A stretch of DNA of 42,311 nucleotides from Planctomycetales bacterium (GTDB lineage: Bacteria > Planctomycetota > Planctomycetia > Pirellulales > Pirellulaceae). Within the stretch, counting starts at the first letter, position 1; each line of letters begins with the position of its first letter. Under the pieces are notes generated by a model, which saw nothing but the letters and a program-made list of their open reading frames with translations, was not told the origin of the DNA and made no database searches. Positions 25,448 to 33,633 of this stretch are shown in pieces. Location: assembly GCA_020426845.1 (NCBI GenBank), contig JAGQPF010000288.1, positions 1-42,311 on the forward strand, in the 5' to 3' direction. The translations under genes and the position numbers were made by a program.

Positions 25448-28400
25448 TCACCGAGCCGGCCATCGCACGACATCGTCTTCGGAGGCATAGTAGGTCGCGG
25501 AACGGACCGTTGGCTCGTCGTCGCCGGGTTGCCCGCCGGGAAACTCGATGACGATTTCCCCCGAGGGAAAGCTGTATTTGCCGGGCGCCGCCGTGAAGTG
25601 AAAGGAGGCAGTCCGGCGGCCGTTTGCTTCGCGCCCCGCGAAGTGCAGGTTGTCGGCGCGCTGGTCCAACTGCTCGTCCCAGGCAACGACCCAGTCGCCG
25701 TGCTCGGGCGCCGTAATCCCGGTGGACTCCTCGGACGCGGCCGGCTTGTCATCGGTTGGATCTCCGCCTTCGTGCGGCTGTTCCTTGGTTTGGGGACGTA
25801 ATGGATCGGCCTGGCGTTGTGGCGTTTCGACGCGGCTCCGTTCGGGACTGGTCATCACCACCATGGCGTCGGGATGTTCGCGTTCAAAGCGACGGAACGA
25901 TTCCTCCGCCCTCGCACGCGGCACGAGCGACAGGTTGTGTAGACGCCATGCCTCGTGCGGCTTCTCGAAGAACATGACCAACGAAAGCAGTTCGCCGTCC
26001 CGTGACGTGAGCTGAGTCGTATAGGCCATGGCGTGTCGCTCCGCCATGGATAGCTGGCGGGCCCCCAAGTCGGCGATTCCATCCAGCGGCCTGGCCTGCT
26101 CCGTAACGTCTCGCCACGGCGCGATCAACTTGGGCGCCACGACTTGGTTCAGCCAGAGAAGCTGGGCCGCGCGCTGACGCTGTTCTCGATTTTGCGCGCT
26201 ATCATGATCCTGCCCGTGACTTTCGCTCACGTCATCGGCTCGCAATGCCGTCATGACCGTCCGTGCTAACAGTGTCAGCGGCACTTCGTGCATGTGAATG
26301 GCCATCGCATGCACGTCGCGATCGAAGGTGGTTGCCGCCTCCGCTTCCGTACACTCAATGCGAGCCCATCGGGAATAGTACACGTCGGGCTCTGCGTCCT
26401 CTTCGTCCACCGAACGCGGATGTCGCCTGCCGCTGTCGGGCACATTAAGAGCAAGTCGCAAGGTGTCACCATGCTGTTCGAGACGGCCCAGAGTCAGGAC
26501 GCTGAGTTCGCCGTCCCGAATCGCCTGGACCAACAGCTCGCCGGACGGACTTGCTTCGTAATAGTAGAGATCACCGTACTTGCTGCCACCATCGGAGAAG
26601 CTGAGCGTTTGATGTCCCACTTCGAGGAAGCGGTCGCCGGCAAGGCCGCGAGTGGAGTTCGTTTTGACCAGCCGCCACTTGCCGATCGGCTCGACGCCCG
26701 ACGACGTCGCCCTGGTTGAAGACAAGTCGAACGAACGAACGTCATCTCCCATGCCGATCGGCTTGTCGGCCGATTCACTGACGATCCTGGCCACGGCGGA
26801 ATCCGCGGCCACGCGCGTCACCTGGACGGTCCCAATCGGACGCCGGTCGCGGATGACTTGATAGATCATGTTCTGCCGGACGCCATCGTCGCTGCCGATG
26901 GAGAGAGAGACCAACCCCTTGTCAACATGAGTAATCACGCCGCGTGAGTTGCGCGTGCTGCGAGCATGGAGAGGCTGCTCCGGAGCCGCCGCGCCGGTGT
27001 CGCGGGCGGTGCCCGCAGGTGCTGAAGCCGATGTGATGATTTTGACGGTGTGTGTTCCCTTGCGCTCGAGGGTGACGGTTCCTTCAACCACTTGAACGCC
27101 GTCAAAGTCGCCGTCGACCTCCACGCGATACGTTCCGGCGGCAACGCGAACGGAGGCACCCTCGCGAGTCACGGTCAGGTTCTTGGCCGACTCGCCGTTG
27201 GCTGTGATGCGAATCGGCACGTCGTCCGCGGCCGATTCGATGCGGATCGTTCCTCGTTGGTCGCTGAGCACGATGAGCACGGCGAGCACGGTGAAGATGC
27301 CGAGGAACGCCGCGATTGTGGCTGCGGCGACCGCCAGTCCATTGAAGCGGGGTCCCGTGCTGCCCTTGCGGCGAGCGGCTGGCGGCTTCGCAGGTGGCGC
27401 CGTGGAGGTGGGCTGCCTCAAGTGCGCGAGCCAGCCGGAGAGCAACTCCGCCACTTCGGTCGCTGACTGCGGCCTGTCATTTGGATCGCGTTCCAAGAGC
27501 CAGGCGATGATGTCGGCCAGCCAGGGAGGCGCCGTCGGCTCGACTTCACGAACATCGCGAGCCGTCGAGTTGACAATCTCATGCAGCACTTGCTGGTCAT
27601 CCGCGCAGAACGGCGGCTGACCGGCGATCATTGCGTAGAGCACACTGCCCAGACTGAACAAGTCGCTGCGATGATCGAGCGGCCGGGCCTGCGCCTGCTC
27701 GGGCGACATGTACTGCGGGGTGCCCGCAATCATGCCGACTCGAGTCAGCGAGCGATCGTCGGCCGCGCGAGCCAAGCCGAAATCGGTGATCGTCACACGC
27801 TCGACGCCGTTTTCCAACAGGATGTTGGCGGGCTTGATGTCGCGGTGAACCAGCCCCTGCGCATGCGCGGCCGCCAGGCCCGAGGCGATCTGCGCGGCGA
27901 TCCGCACGGCGGACTCGGCCGGCAACGCGCCTTGGCGTTGAATTCGCTTTCCCAACGACTCGCCCGCCACATACGGCATGACGAGAAACGGCAGCCCCTG
28001 CCACTCGTCGACCCGATGCACTGAAATCACGTTTTCGTGGAGCACTGCGGCGGCGGCTATTGCCTCGCGGGCAAAACGCTGTCGCGCCGGCCCGCTGCTT
28101 GCCAACCGAGGCGCGAGCAGCTTGATGGCGACATAGCGATTCAGCGAGGGCTCAAAACCTTTTAGCACGATTCCCATGCCGCCATGCCCGATGATGCCAA
28201 CCACTTCGTAGCCTGCGAATCGGCCGAGCATCCGCGGATCGTCCGAAGGCGCCAGCCAGCCGGAGAGCTCCCGGGCCAGATGGTGGTGGTCGCGTGGGGC
28301 GACATCGGCAGGGCTCTCTTGCTCGAACAGGACTCGCGTCTCGCCGCCGTCGTGAGGTGCCAACTCCTTGTCACGATGCCCGGGCGCCAATGCGGTGTCA

Positions 28401-28600
28401 AATTCGTCGGAGGTCAGGCGGCTGGACACTTCCTCCCAGCTCCAGGACTCGGCGGCGAGCGACGACAAACGGGCCGCACAGTGCTCGCAATCGCTCAAGT
28501 GAGACTCGACTTCGGGAAGGATCGGCAACGCCGACCCAATCAAATCCTGCAACTGCTCGCCGGTCAGGTGCCTGCTCTTCACGTTCGCGTTAGCGCTCAC
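25448..28600 (-). CDS. Transmembrane serine/threonine kinase with N-terminal Zn-finger-like segment
   Basis: The GTG at 28600 is preferred to the GTG at 28606. AGGAGG then lies seven bases upstream and the start overlaps the sigma-factor stop by 4 bp. The 1050-residue protein starts with a short helical segment carrying H-x3-C-x2-C (HLSDCEHC, about residues 35-42), as in zinc anti-sigma domains. The kinase domain (about 125-395) has IGHGGMGIVLKG, the catalytic Lys in VAIKLL, HRDIKPAN, DFGLA and APE-like SPE. A membrane helix lies near 415-440. The outer part contains a PEGA-like segment, a FlgT-C-like stretch near 545-620 and a lipocalin/TIGR03067-like domain near 635-755 (IGKWRLVKTNSTRG). 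Two further parts of unknown type end the protein. It should signal from the extracytoplasmic side to the adjacent ECF sigma factor; that link is inference. Confidence 0.9.
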   Translation of the reverse strand: MSANANVKSRHLTGEQLQDLIGSALPILPEVESHLSDCEHCAARLSSLAAESWSWEEVSSRLTSDEFDTALAPGHRDKELAPHDGGETRVLFEQESPADVAPRDHHHLARELSGWLAPSDDPRMLGRFAGYEVVGIIGHGGMGIVLKGFEPSLNRYVAIKLLAPRLASSGPARQRFAREAIAAAAVLHENVISVHRVDEWQGLPFLVMPYVAGESLGKRIQRQGALPAESAVRIAAQIASGLAAAHAQGLVHRDIKPANILLENGVERVTITDFGLARAADDRSLTRVGMIAGTPQYMSPEQAQARPLDHRSDLFSLGSVLYAMIAGQPPFCADDQQVLHEIVNSTARDVREVEPTAPPWLADIIAWLLERDPNDRPQSATEVAELLSGWLAHLRQPTSTAPPAKPPAARRKGSTGPRFNGLAVAAATIAAFLGIFTVLAVLIVLSDQRGTIRIESAADDVPIRITANGESAKNLTVTREGASVRVAAGTYRVEVDGDFDGVQVVEGTVTLERKGTHTVKIITSASAPAGTARDTGAAAPEQPLHARSTRNSRGVITHVDKGLVSLSIGSDDGVRQNMIYQVIRDRRPIGTVQVTRVAADSAVARIVSESADKPIGMGDDVRSFDLSSTRATSSGVEPIGKWRLVKTNSTRGLAGDRFLEVGHQTLSFSDGGSKYGDLYYYEASPSGELLVQAIRDGELSVLTLGRLEQHGDTLRLALNVPDSGRRHPRSVDEEDAEPDVYYSRWARIECTEAEAATTFDRDVHAMAIHMHEVPLTLLARTVMTALRADDVSESHGQDHDSAQNREQRQRAAQLLWLNQVVAPKLIAPWRDVTEQARPLDGIADLGARQLSMAERHAMAYTTQLTSRDGELLSLVMFFEKPHEAWRLHNLSLVPRARAEESFRRFEREHPDAMVVMTSPERSRVETPQRQADPLRPQTKEQPHEGGDPTDDKPAASEESTGITAPEHGDWVVAWDEQLDQRADNLHFAGREANGRRTASFHFTAAPGKYSFPSGEIVIEFPGGQPGDDEPTVRSATYYASEDDVVRWPAR

Positions 28601-29241
28601 GTCCACTCCTCCTCGTCAAGAATTTCGTGGGCTGCTTCCTGAAGGCGTCGCATCACCCGGCTCCGCGCCGCATAGACGGCGCCCACCGTGATCCCCAACT
28701 CCGCGGCCGCGGCGGCCACCGACGCCGGCGAATCATCAGCCGTAGGCCGTGTCGAGGACTTTCCGACCGTGGTCAGCCAGAAGGCCTGCCACGTTGACTC
28801 GGCGAACTCGTAACGGACTCGCTCCGCCGCCGTGCGCAGCACGCTGCGCCGGTACTCGGCTTCGATATGGTGGTCCAGTTCCGAGCCCCCGTCGCGGGCG
28901 CTGCCTTGTCCGGCCAACAAATCGAAAATACGAGAGCCGCCGCCAGCTCGCTCGCGGGGCACGCGACGAATCGCATTGCGGACCGCGTTCTTGGTGACCG
29001 TCGTCAGCCAGCCTCGAAAACGCCCCCGGCGCTCGTCCTTCCGCCAGTCTCCGACCGCTCGCGAGACCGAGAGCAGCACCTGCTGCGTCACATCCTCGGC
29101 GTCGTTGTGCTGGAGGCCGCTTTGGCGAGCGAGCCGGTAGATCATCGGGCGATAGATGACGACGAACTCGGTCCACGCCGCATCGCACTGCGTGTCACGC
29201 AGGCGAATCAACAGGCTTTCACGAGTTTCGGGTTCGGACAT
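28597..29241 (-). CDS. ECF-type RNA polymerase sigma factor
   Basis: The ATG at 29241 (MSEPETRESLLIRLRD) is chosen because family similarity begins there and AGGAG lies ten bases upstream; in-frame starts further 5' add unrelated residues. The 214-residue protein has region 2 (DAAWTEFVVIYRPMIYRLARQSG, then DAEDVTQQVLLSVSRAV, then FRGWLTTVTKNAVRNAIRR) and region 4 (ESTWQAFWLT, then ELGITVGAVYAARSRVMRRLQE). Region 4 carries a Ser/Thr/Pro-rich insert of about 12 residues (VGKSSTRPTADDSPASV). This is the planctomycete ECF type that travels with STPK genes. The stop overlaps the start of the kinase by 4 bp, and the RBS for the kinase is inside this gene, so the two are made together. Confidence 0.92.
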   Translation of the reverse strand: MSEPETRESLLIRLRDTQCDAAWTEFVVIYRPMIYRLARQSGLQHNDAEDVTQQVLLSVSRAVGDWRKDERRGRFRGWLTTVTKNAVRNAIRRVPRERAGGGSRIFDLLAGQGSARDGGSELDHHIEAEYRRSVLRTAAERVRYEFAESTWQAFWLTTVGKSSTRPTADDSPASVAAAAAELGITVGAVYAARSRVMRRLQEAAHEILDEEEWT

Positions 29242-29357
29242 CGGGGCGTCGCTCCTGCCGGCCATCGGCGCCGTACCTGACTGCCGGATCCACCTTCTTA
29301 CAACTGACACTACACCAGTCGCGCGAGGATTTGACAGCAAATCCCCGAATTATGCCG

Positions 29358-29501
29358 GCGGTTCCCCGGGCTTGCGCCCAAGGCTAACGTATGTCGCCCC
29401 TGCCGGGGCTTTTGCGCGCGTGGTGCGCGGCGTTCCCTGGGCTTGCGCCGGCTTGCGCCCAGGGCTAACGTATGTCGCCCCTGTCGGGGCTTTTGCGCGC
29501 G
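29358..29501. repeat. Two copies of a GGCTTGCGCCC...CTAACGTATGTCGCCCC repeat
   Basis: Copy 1 spans 29358-29420 and copy 2 spans 29427-29501. They share 'GGGCTTGCGCCCA.GGCTAACG', 'TATGTCGCCCCTG.CGGGGC' and 'TTTTGCGCGCG'. Copy 2 contains an internal duplication of GGCTTGCGCC. CGCCCCTG.CGGGGC is itself a small dyad. The cluster lies just downstream of the pncA::Nudix stop and upstream of the sigma factor. Confidence 0.85.
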
Positions 29502-29533
29502 GTGCTTGAGATCAGCCAAGGCGTGGCGCCGAC

Positions 29534-30724
29534 TCAGCTCGACGAAGCGTCCTTGGCGAGCTGAACGCCGGCAAACAAGATGTTGCTCACCAGCCGGCCT
29601 TGGCGCTGTTGGTGGTCGAGCCAGCGGCCTAGTTGGTCCAAGTCGACCCAGTGGTGCGTGATCTGCTCGGTCTCGTCGCCGCCGCCCTCGTGCTGTGGGT
29701 GAAGATCCTCCGCGAGGAAGTACTGAAGTTGCTCGTCCGTTAGTCCCGGCGACGAGCAGCACGTGCGCAGCGGACGCCACTTGCGAGCAACGTAGCCGGT
29801 CTCCTCCAACAGTTCGCGTTGCGCCGCGATCAGCGCTGACTCATAGGGATCGTCCAGATCTCCGGCCAGTCCCGCCGGCAGCTCGATCACGTCGGCGCCC
29901 ACGGGCGGACGGTGCTGCTGTACCAGTAGGATCTGATTGTCGCGAATCGCGACAATCACCACGACGCCGGTGGCGTTGCTGCGCTGGACAAATTCCCAGC
30001 CGTCTCGCGCGACGAGGTTGAGAAACTTGCCGGGGCGCAGCACTTCGACGTCGTCGAGGATGTGGCGGCTATCGAGCACTCGGACACCGGCGTCGCGCAT
30101 CTCTTCGACCGCTCGGTCCACGTCCCCGGGGTGCAGCTCCACGCCGCGGCAGGCGTCACGGATCACCGTCGTCGCAAACCCTAGGGAGGCCGCGTCCAAA
30201 GCCGTGTACTTCACGCAATAGTCGGTGGCCAGGCCGACGACGTGGACTTCGTCGACCTGCTGTTCGCGGAGATAGTCGGCGAGACCGGTCCCCCGGGCCT
30301 CACAAGGGTCGCCTGCGATGGAGGCCCGGCCCGTCGAAGATCGCCGCCCGTTGTCGAAGAAGCCGCTGTAACTGTCGACTTCGCGGTCCTCGCCTTTGGT
30401 GAAGATTCGCTCAATGGAGTAAGCATCGAGGTCGTCGGCCAACGCGGCGCCGGTGGTGTGCTGTACGCAGTGAGTCGGCCACAGGACTTGAGGCAGTCCG
30501 GCGAGCTCGATTGTAGCGCCCGGAGCCATATCGTGGGTGGCGGCGAAGCTGCCGTGATCGGCCGGATGCCAGTCCTGAGTCGCCACAATGACATCGTAGT
30601 AGGGCTGCAGTTGGTTGATGACGGGGATCACCTCGGCGCCGTGTGGAACGGCCAGCGAGCCGCCCGGCAAGAAATCGTTTTGCACGTCGACAATGATCAA
30701 GGCGCGTCGCGAGGAGCTGTTCAT
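29534..30724 (-). CDS. pncA: Nicotinamidase - Nudix (ADP-ribose pyrophosphatase) fusion
   Basis: The 396-residue protein joins two enzymes. Residues 1 to about 225 are a nicotinamidase: Asp13 in VDVQNDF, metal ligands in TQDWHPADH and WPTHC, the catalytic Lys in FTKGEDREVDSYSGFFDNG, and nucleophile Cys170 in LATDYC. It converts nicotinamide to nicotinate. Residues about 235-396 are a Nudix domain with QRELLEETGY and the ADP-ribose-pyrophosphatase-like SSPGLTDEQLQYFLAE. It would hydrolyse ADP-ribose or a related nucleotide. Between FFDNGRR and TGLADYLR, about 15 extra residues (ASIAGDPCEARG) are encoded by a dispersed palindromic element. The ATG at 30724 follows the nrtR-like gene by 76 bp, and the gene is last in the NAD cluster. 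Confidence 0.92.
   Translation of the reverse strand: MNSSSRRALIIVDVQNDFLPGGSLAVPHGAEVIPVINQLQPYYDVIVATQDWHPADHGSFAATHDMAPGATIELAGLPQVLWPTHCVQHTTGAALADDLDAYSIERIFTKGEDREVDSYSGFFDNGRRSSTGRASIAGDPCEARGTGLADYLREQQVDEVHVVGLATDYCVKYTALDAASLGFATTVIRDACRGVELHPGDVDRAVEEMRDAGVRVLDSRHILDDVEVLRPGKFLNLVARDGWEFVQRSNATGVVVIVAIRDNQILLVQQHRPPVGADVIELPAGLAGDLDDPYESALIAAQRELLEETGYVARKWRPLRTCCSSPGLTDEQLQYFLAEDLHPQHEGGGDETEQITHHWVDLDQLGRWLDHQQRQGRLVSNILFAGVQLAKDASSS
30287..30326 (-). repeat. In-frame dispersed palindromic element, copy C
   Basis: This is the reverse-oriented copy of the element at 5402-5441 (35 of 40 positions identical). GGGCCTC (30295-30301) and GAGGCCC (30321-30327) form its terminal inverted repeat. 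It lies within the nicotinamidase frame and encodes the segment that is extra compared with known nicotinamidases. Confidence 0.75.
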
Positions 30725-30800
30725 GGTGAGTTAGGCCGAGCTGAGTTGCGGGTGAAGGTCAATCAATCGCGCCATGGGAAGGCCGTTGAAACACAGGCTG

Positions 30801-31526
30801 CTAAACTTCGAAATTCAGTCCCTCGCGGGATAGTCGCTCGTAGCGGTCGTGGTCGAAACGATACAGCCGAGCGGCTCGATGAGCCACGCCCTGCTCCGTT
30901 TCAGCCAGCTCCTCAAGCAGGTTCATGCCGAGGATTTTGCGCCGAAAGTTTCGCTTGTCGAGAGGACGTTCGAGCACAACTTCATAGAGATGCTGGAGTT
31001 GGCGGAGCGTGAATTTCTCGGGCAGCAGCTCAAAGCCCAGGGGTTGGTACCGCACCTTGTTGCGGAGGCGTTGACGAGCGGTGTCGAGAATCTCGCCGTG
31101 GTCAAACGCGAGCTGCAGTAGCATCGGCGGATCGGTTCCCGACGACGGCGTCTGGATGTCGCGAACCCGCGCCCAGCGTGCGTCGGCCGCGTCGGTGGCC
31201 GCCTTGGCCTGGTGGTCGGACATCCTGACCAGTGCGAAGTAGGCGACCGACACGACACGCTCGCGCGGGTCCCGGTCCACCTGCCCAAAGGTGTAGAGTT
31301 GCTCGAGGAACACGCGGGACAGCCCAGACTCTTCGCGCAACTCACGGGCTGCCGCCTCGTCGAGCGTCTCGTCGAGGTGGACAAAACCGCCGGGCAACGC
31401 CCATTGGCCATGGGCAGCAACGCCGGCACGCTGGATCAACAGGACCTTCAGCGCTTCGTCATCGACGCCGAACACAACACAGTCGACTGCCAAGGCTGGC
31501 CGCGGGTATTGATAGGTGTGGCTCAT
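30801..31526 (-). CDS. nrtR: NrtR-family transcriptional regulator (Nudix + winged helix)
   Basis: The 241-residue protein has an N-terminal Nudix domain ([20 protein letters not shown], then [24 protein letters not shown], a complete Nudix box). The C-terminal winged-helix region ([22 protein letters not shown], then [16 protein letters not shown]) is diagnostic of NrtR. NrtR proteins repress NAD synthesis and salvage genes and release DNA on binding ADP-ribose. The gene lies inside the pncB - nadE - pncA cluster (91 bp after nadE, 76 bp before pncA). A matching palindrome upstream of pncB is a good operator candidate. The intact Nudix box leaves open residual hydrolase activity. Confidence 0.9.
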   Translation of the reverse strand: MSHTYQYPRPALAVDCVVFGVDDEALKVLLIQRAGVAAHGQWALPGGFVHLDETLDEAAARELREESGLSRVFLEQLYTFGQVDRDPRERVVSVAYFALVRMSDHQAKAATDAADARWARVRDIQTPSSGTDPPMLLQLAFDHGEILDTARQRLRNKVRYQPLGFELLPEKFTLRQLQHLYEVVLERPLDKRNFRRKILGMNLLEELAETEQGVAHRAARLYRFDHDRYERLSREGLNFEV

Positions 31527-31617
31527 GACGTCGTTCTGCCTGTTGAAATAGACCCACTGGCGATGACCGGCGATCGGTTACCCTCGCACTGCGAAGAAAC
31601 GTTGGTCGCTGGCCGCA

Positions 31618-33633
31618 TCAGGTGTTGTTCAACGGCGTCCTTGCCGCGTCCGCTCGCCAAAGCGTATCCAGCCGCGCCAATTCTCGTTGGAAGCCGCCCG
31701 AGAGAATCGGGAATCGGCACCAAGTCTTGGGGTCCAGGTTTTCGTCATCCAGATGAAACGAGGGAGCGTAGCGCTCGCGTTTCCACTGATTGCGGCACCA
31801 AAGTCGGAAAAACCTCGTGACCCAGGGGCCCAGCTGTTGGGGCGGAATCTCGGTAAACTCCGCCCGCATCTCCCGATAGCATTCCTCCGGCGAGTGCTTG
31901 TCGCGAATCGCGGCCCGTTCGATCGCATCCAGCAAATCGTACGGCATGAGATCCGCTTCATCCGTTTGCGAAGCGCTGGGGGGCCGCAGTTCGGCGGTCG
32001 GTTGTTGGGCATTGACGGCGGCCAGCGCGGGCAGCGGCTTGTCATCGGCCGGGCCCTCCGTCTCCATCCAACGCAGCCATTGCCGAAGGAATGCTTTGTC
32101 GATGCCCGCGATCGGTGACAGGCCGCCGCAAGTGTCGCCGTCCATCGTCGCGTAGCCGACGGCCGCCTCCGAGCGGTTGCTGGTGGCCAGCAGCAACGCA
32201 TTGCGCAGATTGGCGAGCATCCAGACGCTGGGGCCACGGACGCGCGCCTGAATGTTTTGCAGCGCGAGATCGTCGCGCTCCCAGGTCAACTCGCGGCCAA
32301 CTCCCGCGGCGACCAAGTCGGTATAGGTCTGCACGAGCGAGTCGACATCGAGCTCGAGGAACTCGGCGCCGATCGCCTCCGCCACGTCGCGAGCCGCGTT
32401 GCGGGTCACGTCGCCGCTGTTGCGAGTGGATTGGTAGGCGCAGGTGAGCAGCCGCCCGATGGCTGCCTCGGCGCCGTCGGCGCCGGCCAGCTCCGGGATG
32501 TAGCCGAGCTTTTGGGCGACCGCGTCCCAGCCCAGTTCTCGCTCGGACAATCGCAACGCGAGGGCGCACAGCACCGATACCGCGGCCGAGTCGGCGCCGC
32601 CGCTCAAGGAGACAACAAAGCCGCGCGACCAGCTCTTGCGAAGGTAGTCGAACAGCCCCAGCGCCTCGGCACGCGTGAACTCCTCCTCTTTCAACCACGC
32701 GCTGTTCTCCCAATTCGGGACGTCCCGTGTCGAGCGAGCGGGCTCTTGGTCGGGGTAGGTGAACGAGACTCGCACTCGGCGCCCATCCTCGTCGATCAGC
32801 GGGCGGAAGCTGCCGGTGCGGGCGCGGCTCATCCGCGTTTCCTCGATGTCGAGCACCGCGGTCGTCACGTGCTGATCCGCGAACGAGAATCGCGGACCCG
32901 TGGCCAGCATCTTGCCTGCCGAGGCGATCATCGCGTCGCCGTCGTAGATGGCGCGCCCCGACTCGTTGCCGAGCAAGTTGGCGTAGATGTAGCTGGTGTG
33001 AAACGCTCGCGATCCCTCCAGCACGAATCGCTGGCGGATGGCGTGCTTGCCGAACGCGAAATGGCTGGCGCTGGGGTTGAGAATGATGTCCACGCCGCGC
33101 TGTGCCAGCTCGGCGCCGGGCCGGCTTGCCACCCACGCATCCTCGCAAATCTCGAATCCCAGTGACACGCCTCCGACATCGAAGATCAGGTCGCCGAGAG
33201 GATAGCTGTCGCCGTCGATCTCGGTCGCGGCCCGCGCATCGGCAGGCCACCGCTTGAACCAGCGGGGCTCGTAATGAATGCCTTCGCCCGCCAGGTTCTG
33301 CTTGCAGACGAAACCCACGATGGCGCCGTCGCAGAGCAACCCGGCGGCATTGAACAACGCGCCACCGTGCAGCAGCGGCAGGCCCGCCGAGACGATCATG
33401 CCGCGCGTCGCCGCCGCCACTTCCTTGAGCACCGCGAGCGCCTCGCGTGTCACCGACGGTGAATGGAAGGCGTCCTCGCAGCCATACCCGGTGATGCAAA
33501 GCTCGGGCAGGCAGAGCAGCGAGACTTGCCGCGAACGCGCGCTTTCGATCGCGGCGAGCATGCGGTCGAGATTCCCCTGCCAGTCGAGCGGGGTTTGGTT
33601 CAGCACTGCGGCGCCGACTTTGATCAGCTTCAT
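31618..33633 (-). CDS. nadE: Glutamine-dependent NAD+ synthetase
   Basis: The 671-residue bifunctional protein has an N-terminal nitrilase-type glutaminase domain: Glu44 in CLPELCITGYG, the Lys in VCKQNLAGEG and nucleophile Cys163 in FEICEDAW. The C-terminal NAD synthetase domain has the ATP-binding loop SLSGGADSAAV at about residue 340, plus NIQARVRG, LLLATSNRSEAAVGYATMDGD and RDKHSPEECYREM. It amidates nicotinate adenine dinucleotide to NAD+ using ammonia channelled from glutamine. The length is normal for this class. The ATG at 33633 overlaps the pncB stop by 4 bp. It is the second gene of the leftward NAD cluster. Confidence 0.96.
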   Translation of the reverse strand: MKLIKVGAAVLNQTPLDWQGNLDRMLAAIESARSRQVSLLCLPELCITGYGCEDAFHSPSVTREALAVLKEVAAATRGMIVSAGLPLLHGGALFNAAGLLCDGAIVGFVCKQNLAGEGIHYEPRWFKRWPADARAATEIDGDSYPLGDLIFDVGGVSLGFEICEDAWVASRPGAELAQRGVDIILNPSASHFAFGKHAIRQRFVLEGSRAFHTSYIYANLLGNESGRAIYDGDAMIASAGKMLATGPRFSFADQHVTTAVLDIEETRMSRARTGSFRPLIDEDGRRVRVSFTYPDQEPARSTRDVPNWENSAWLKEEEFTRAEALGLFDYLRKSWSRGFVVSLSGGADSAAVSVLCALALRLSERELGWDAVAQKLGYIPELAGADGAEAAIGRLLTCAYQSTRNSGDVTRNAARDVAEAIGAEFLELDVDSLVQTYTDLVAAGVGRELTWERDDLALQNIQARVRGPSVWMLANLRNALLLATSNRSEAAVGYATMDGDTCGGLSPIAGIDKAFLRQWLRWMETEGPADDKPLPALAAVNAQQPTAELRPPSASQTDEADLMPYDLLDAIERAAIRDKHSPEECYREMRAEFTEIPPQQLGPWVTRFFRLWCRNQWKRERYAPSFHLDDENLDPKTWCRFPILSGGFQRELARLDTLWRADAARTPLNNT

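Noticed and set aside
29358..29501. Possible CRISPR array
   Set aside because: Only two copies, of unequal length, adjacent and with no spacer of regular size; they match an intergenic repeat type instead.
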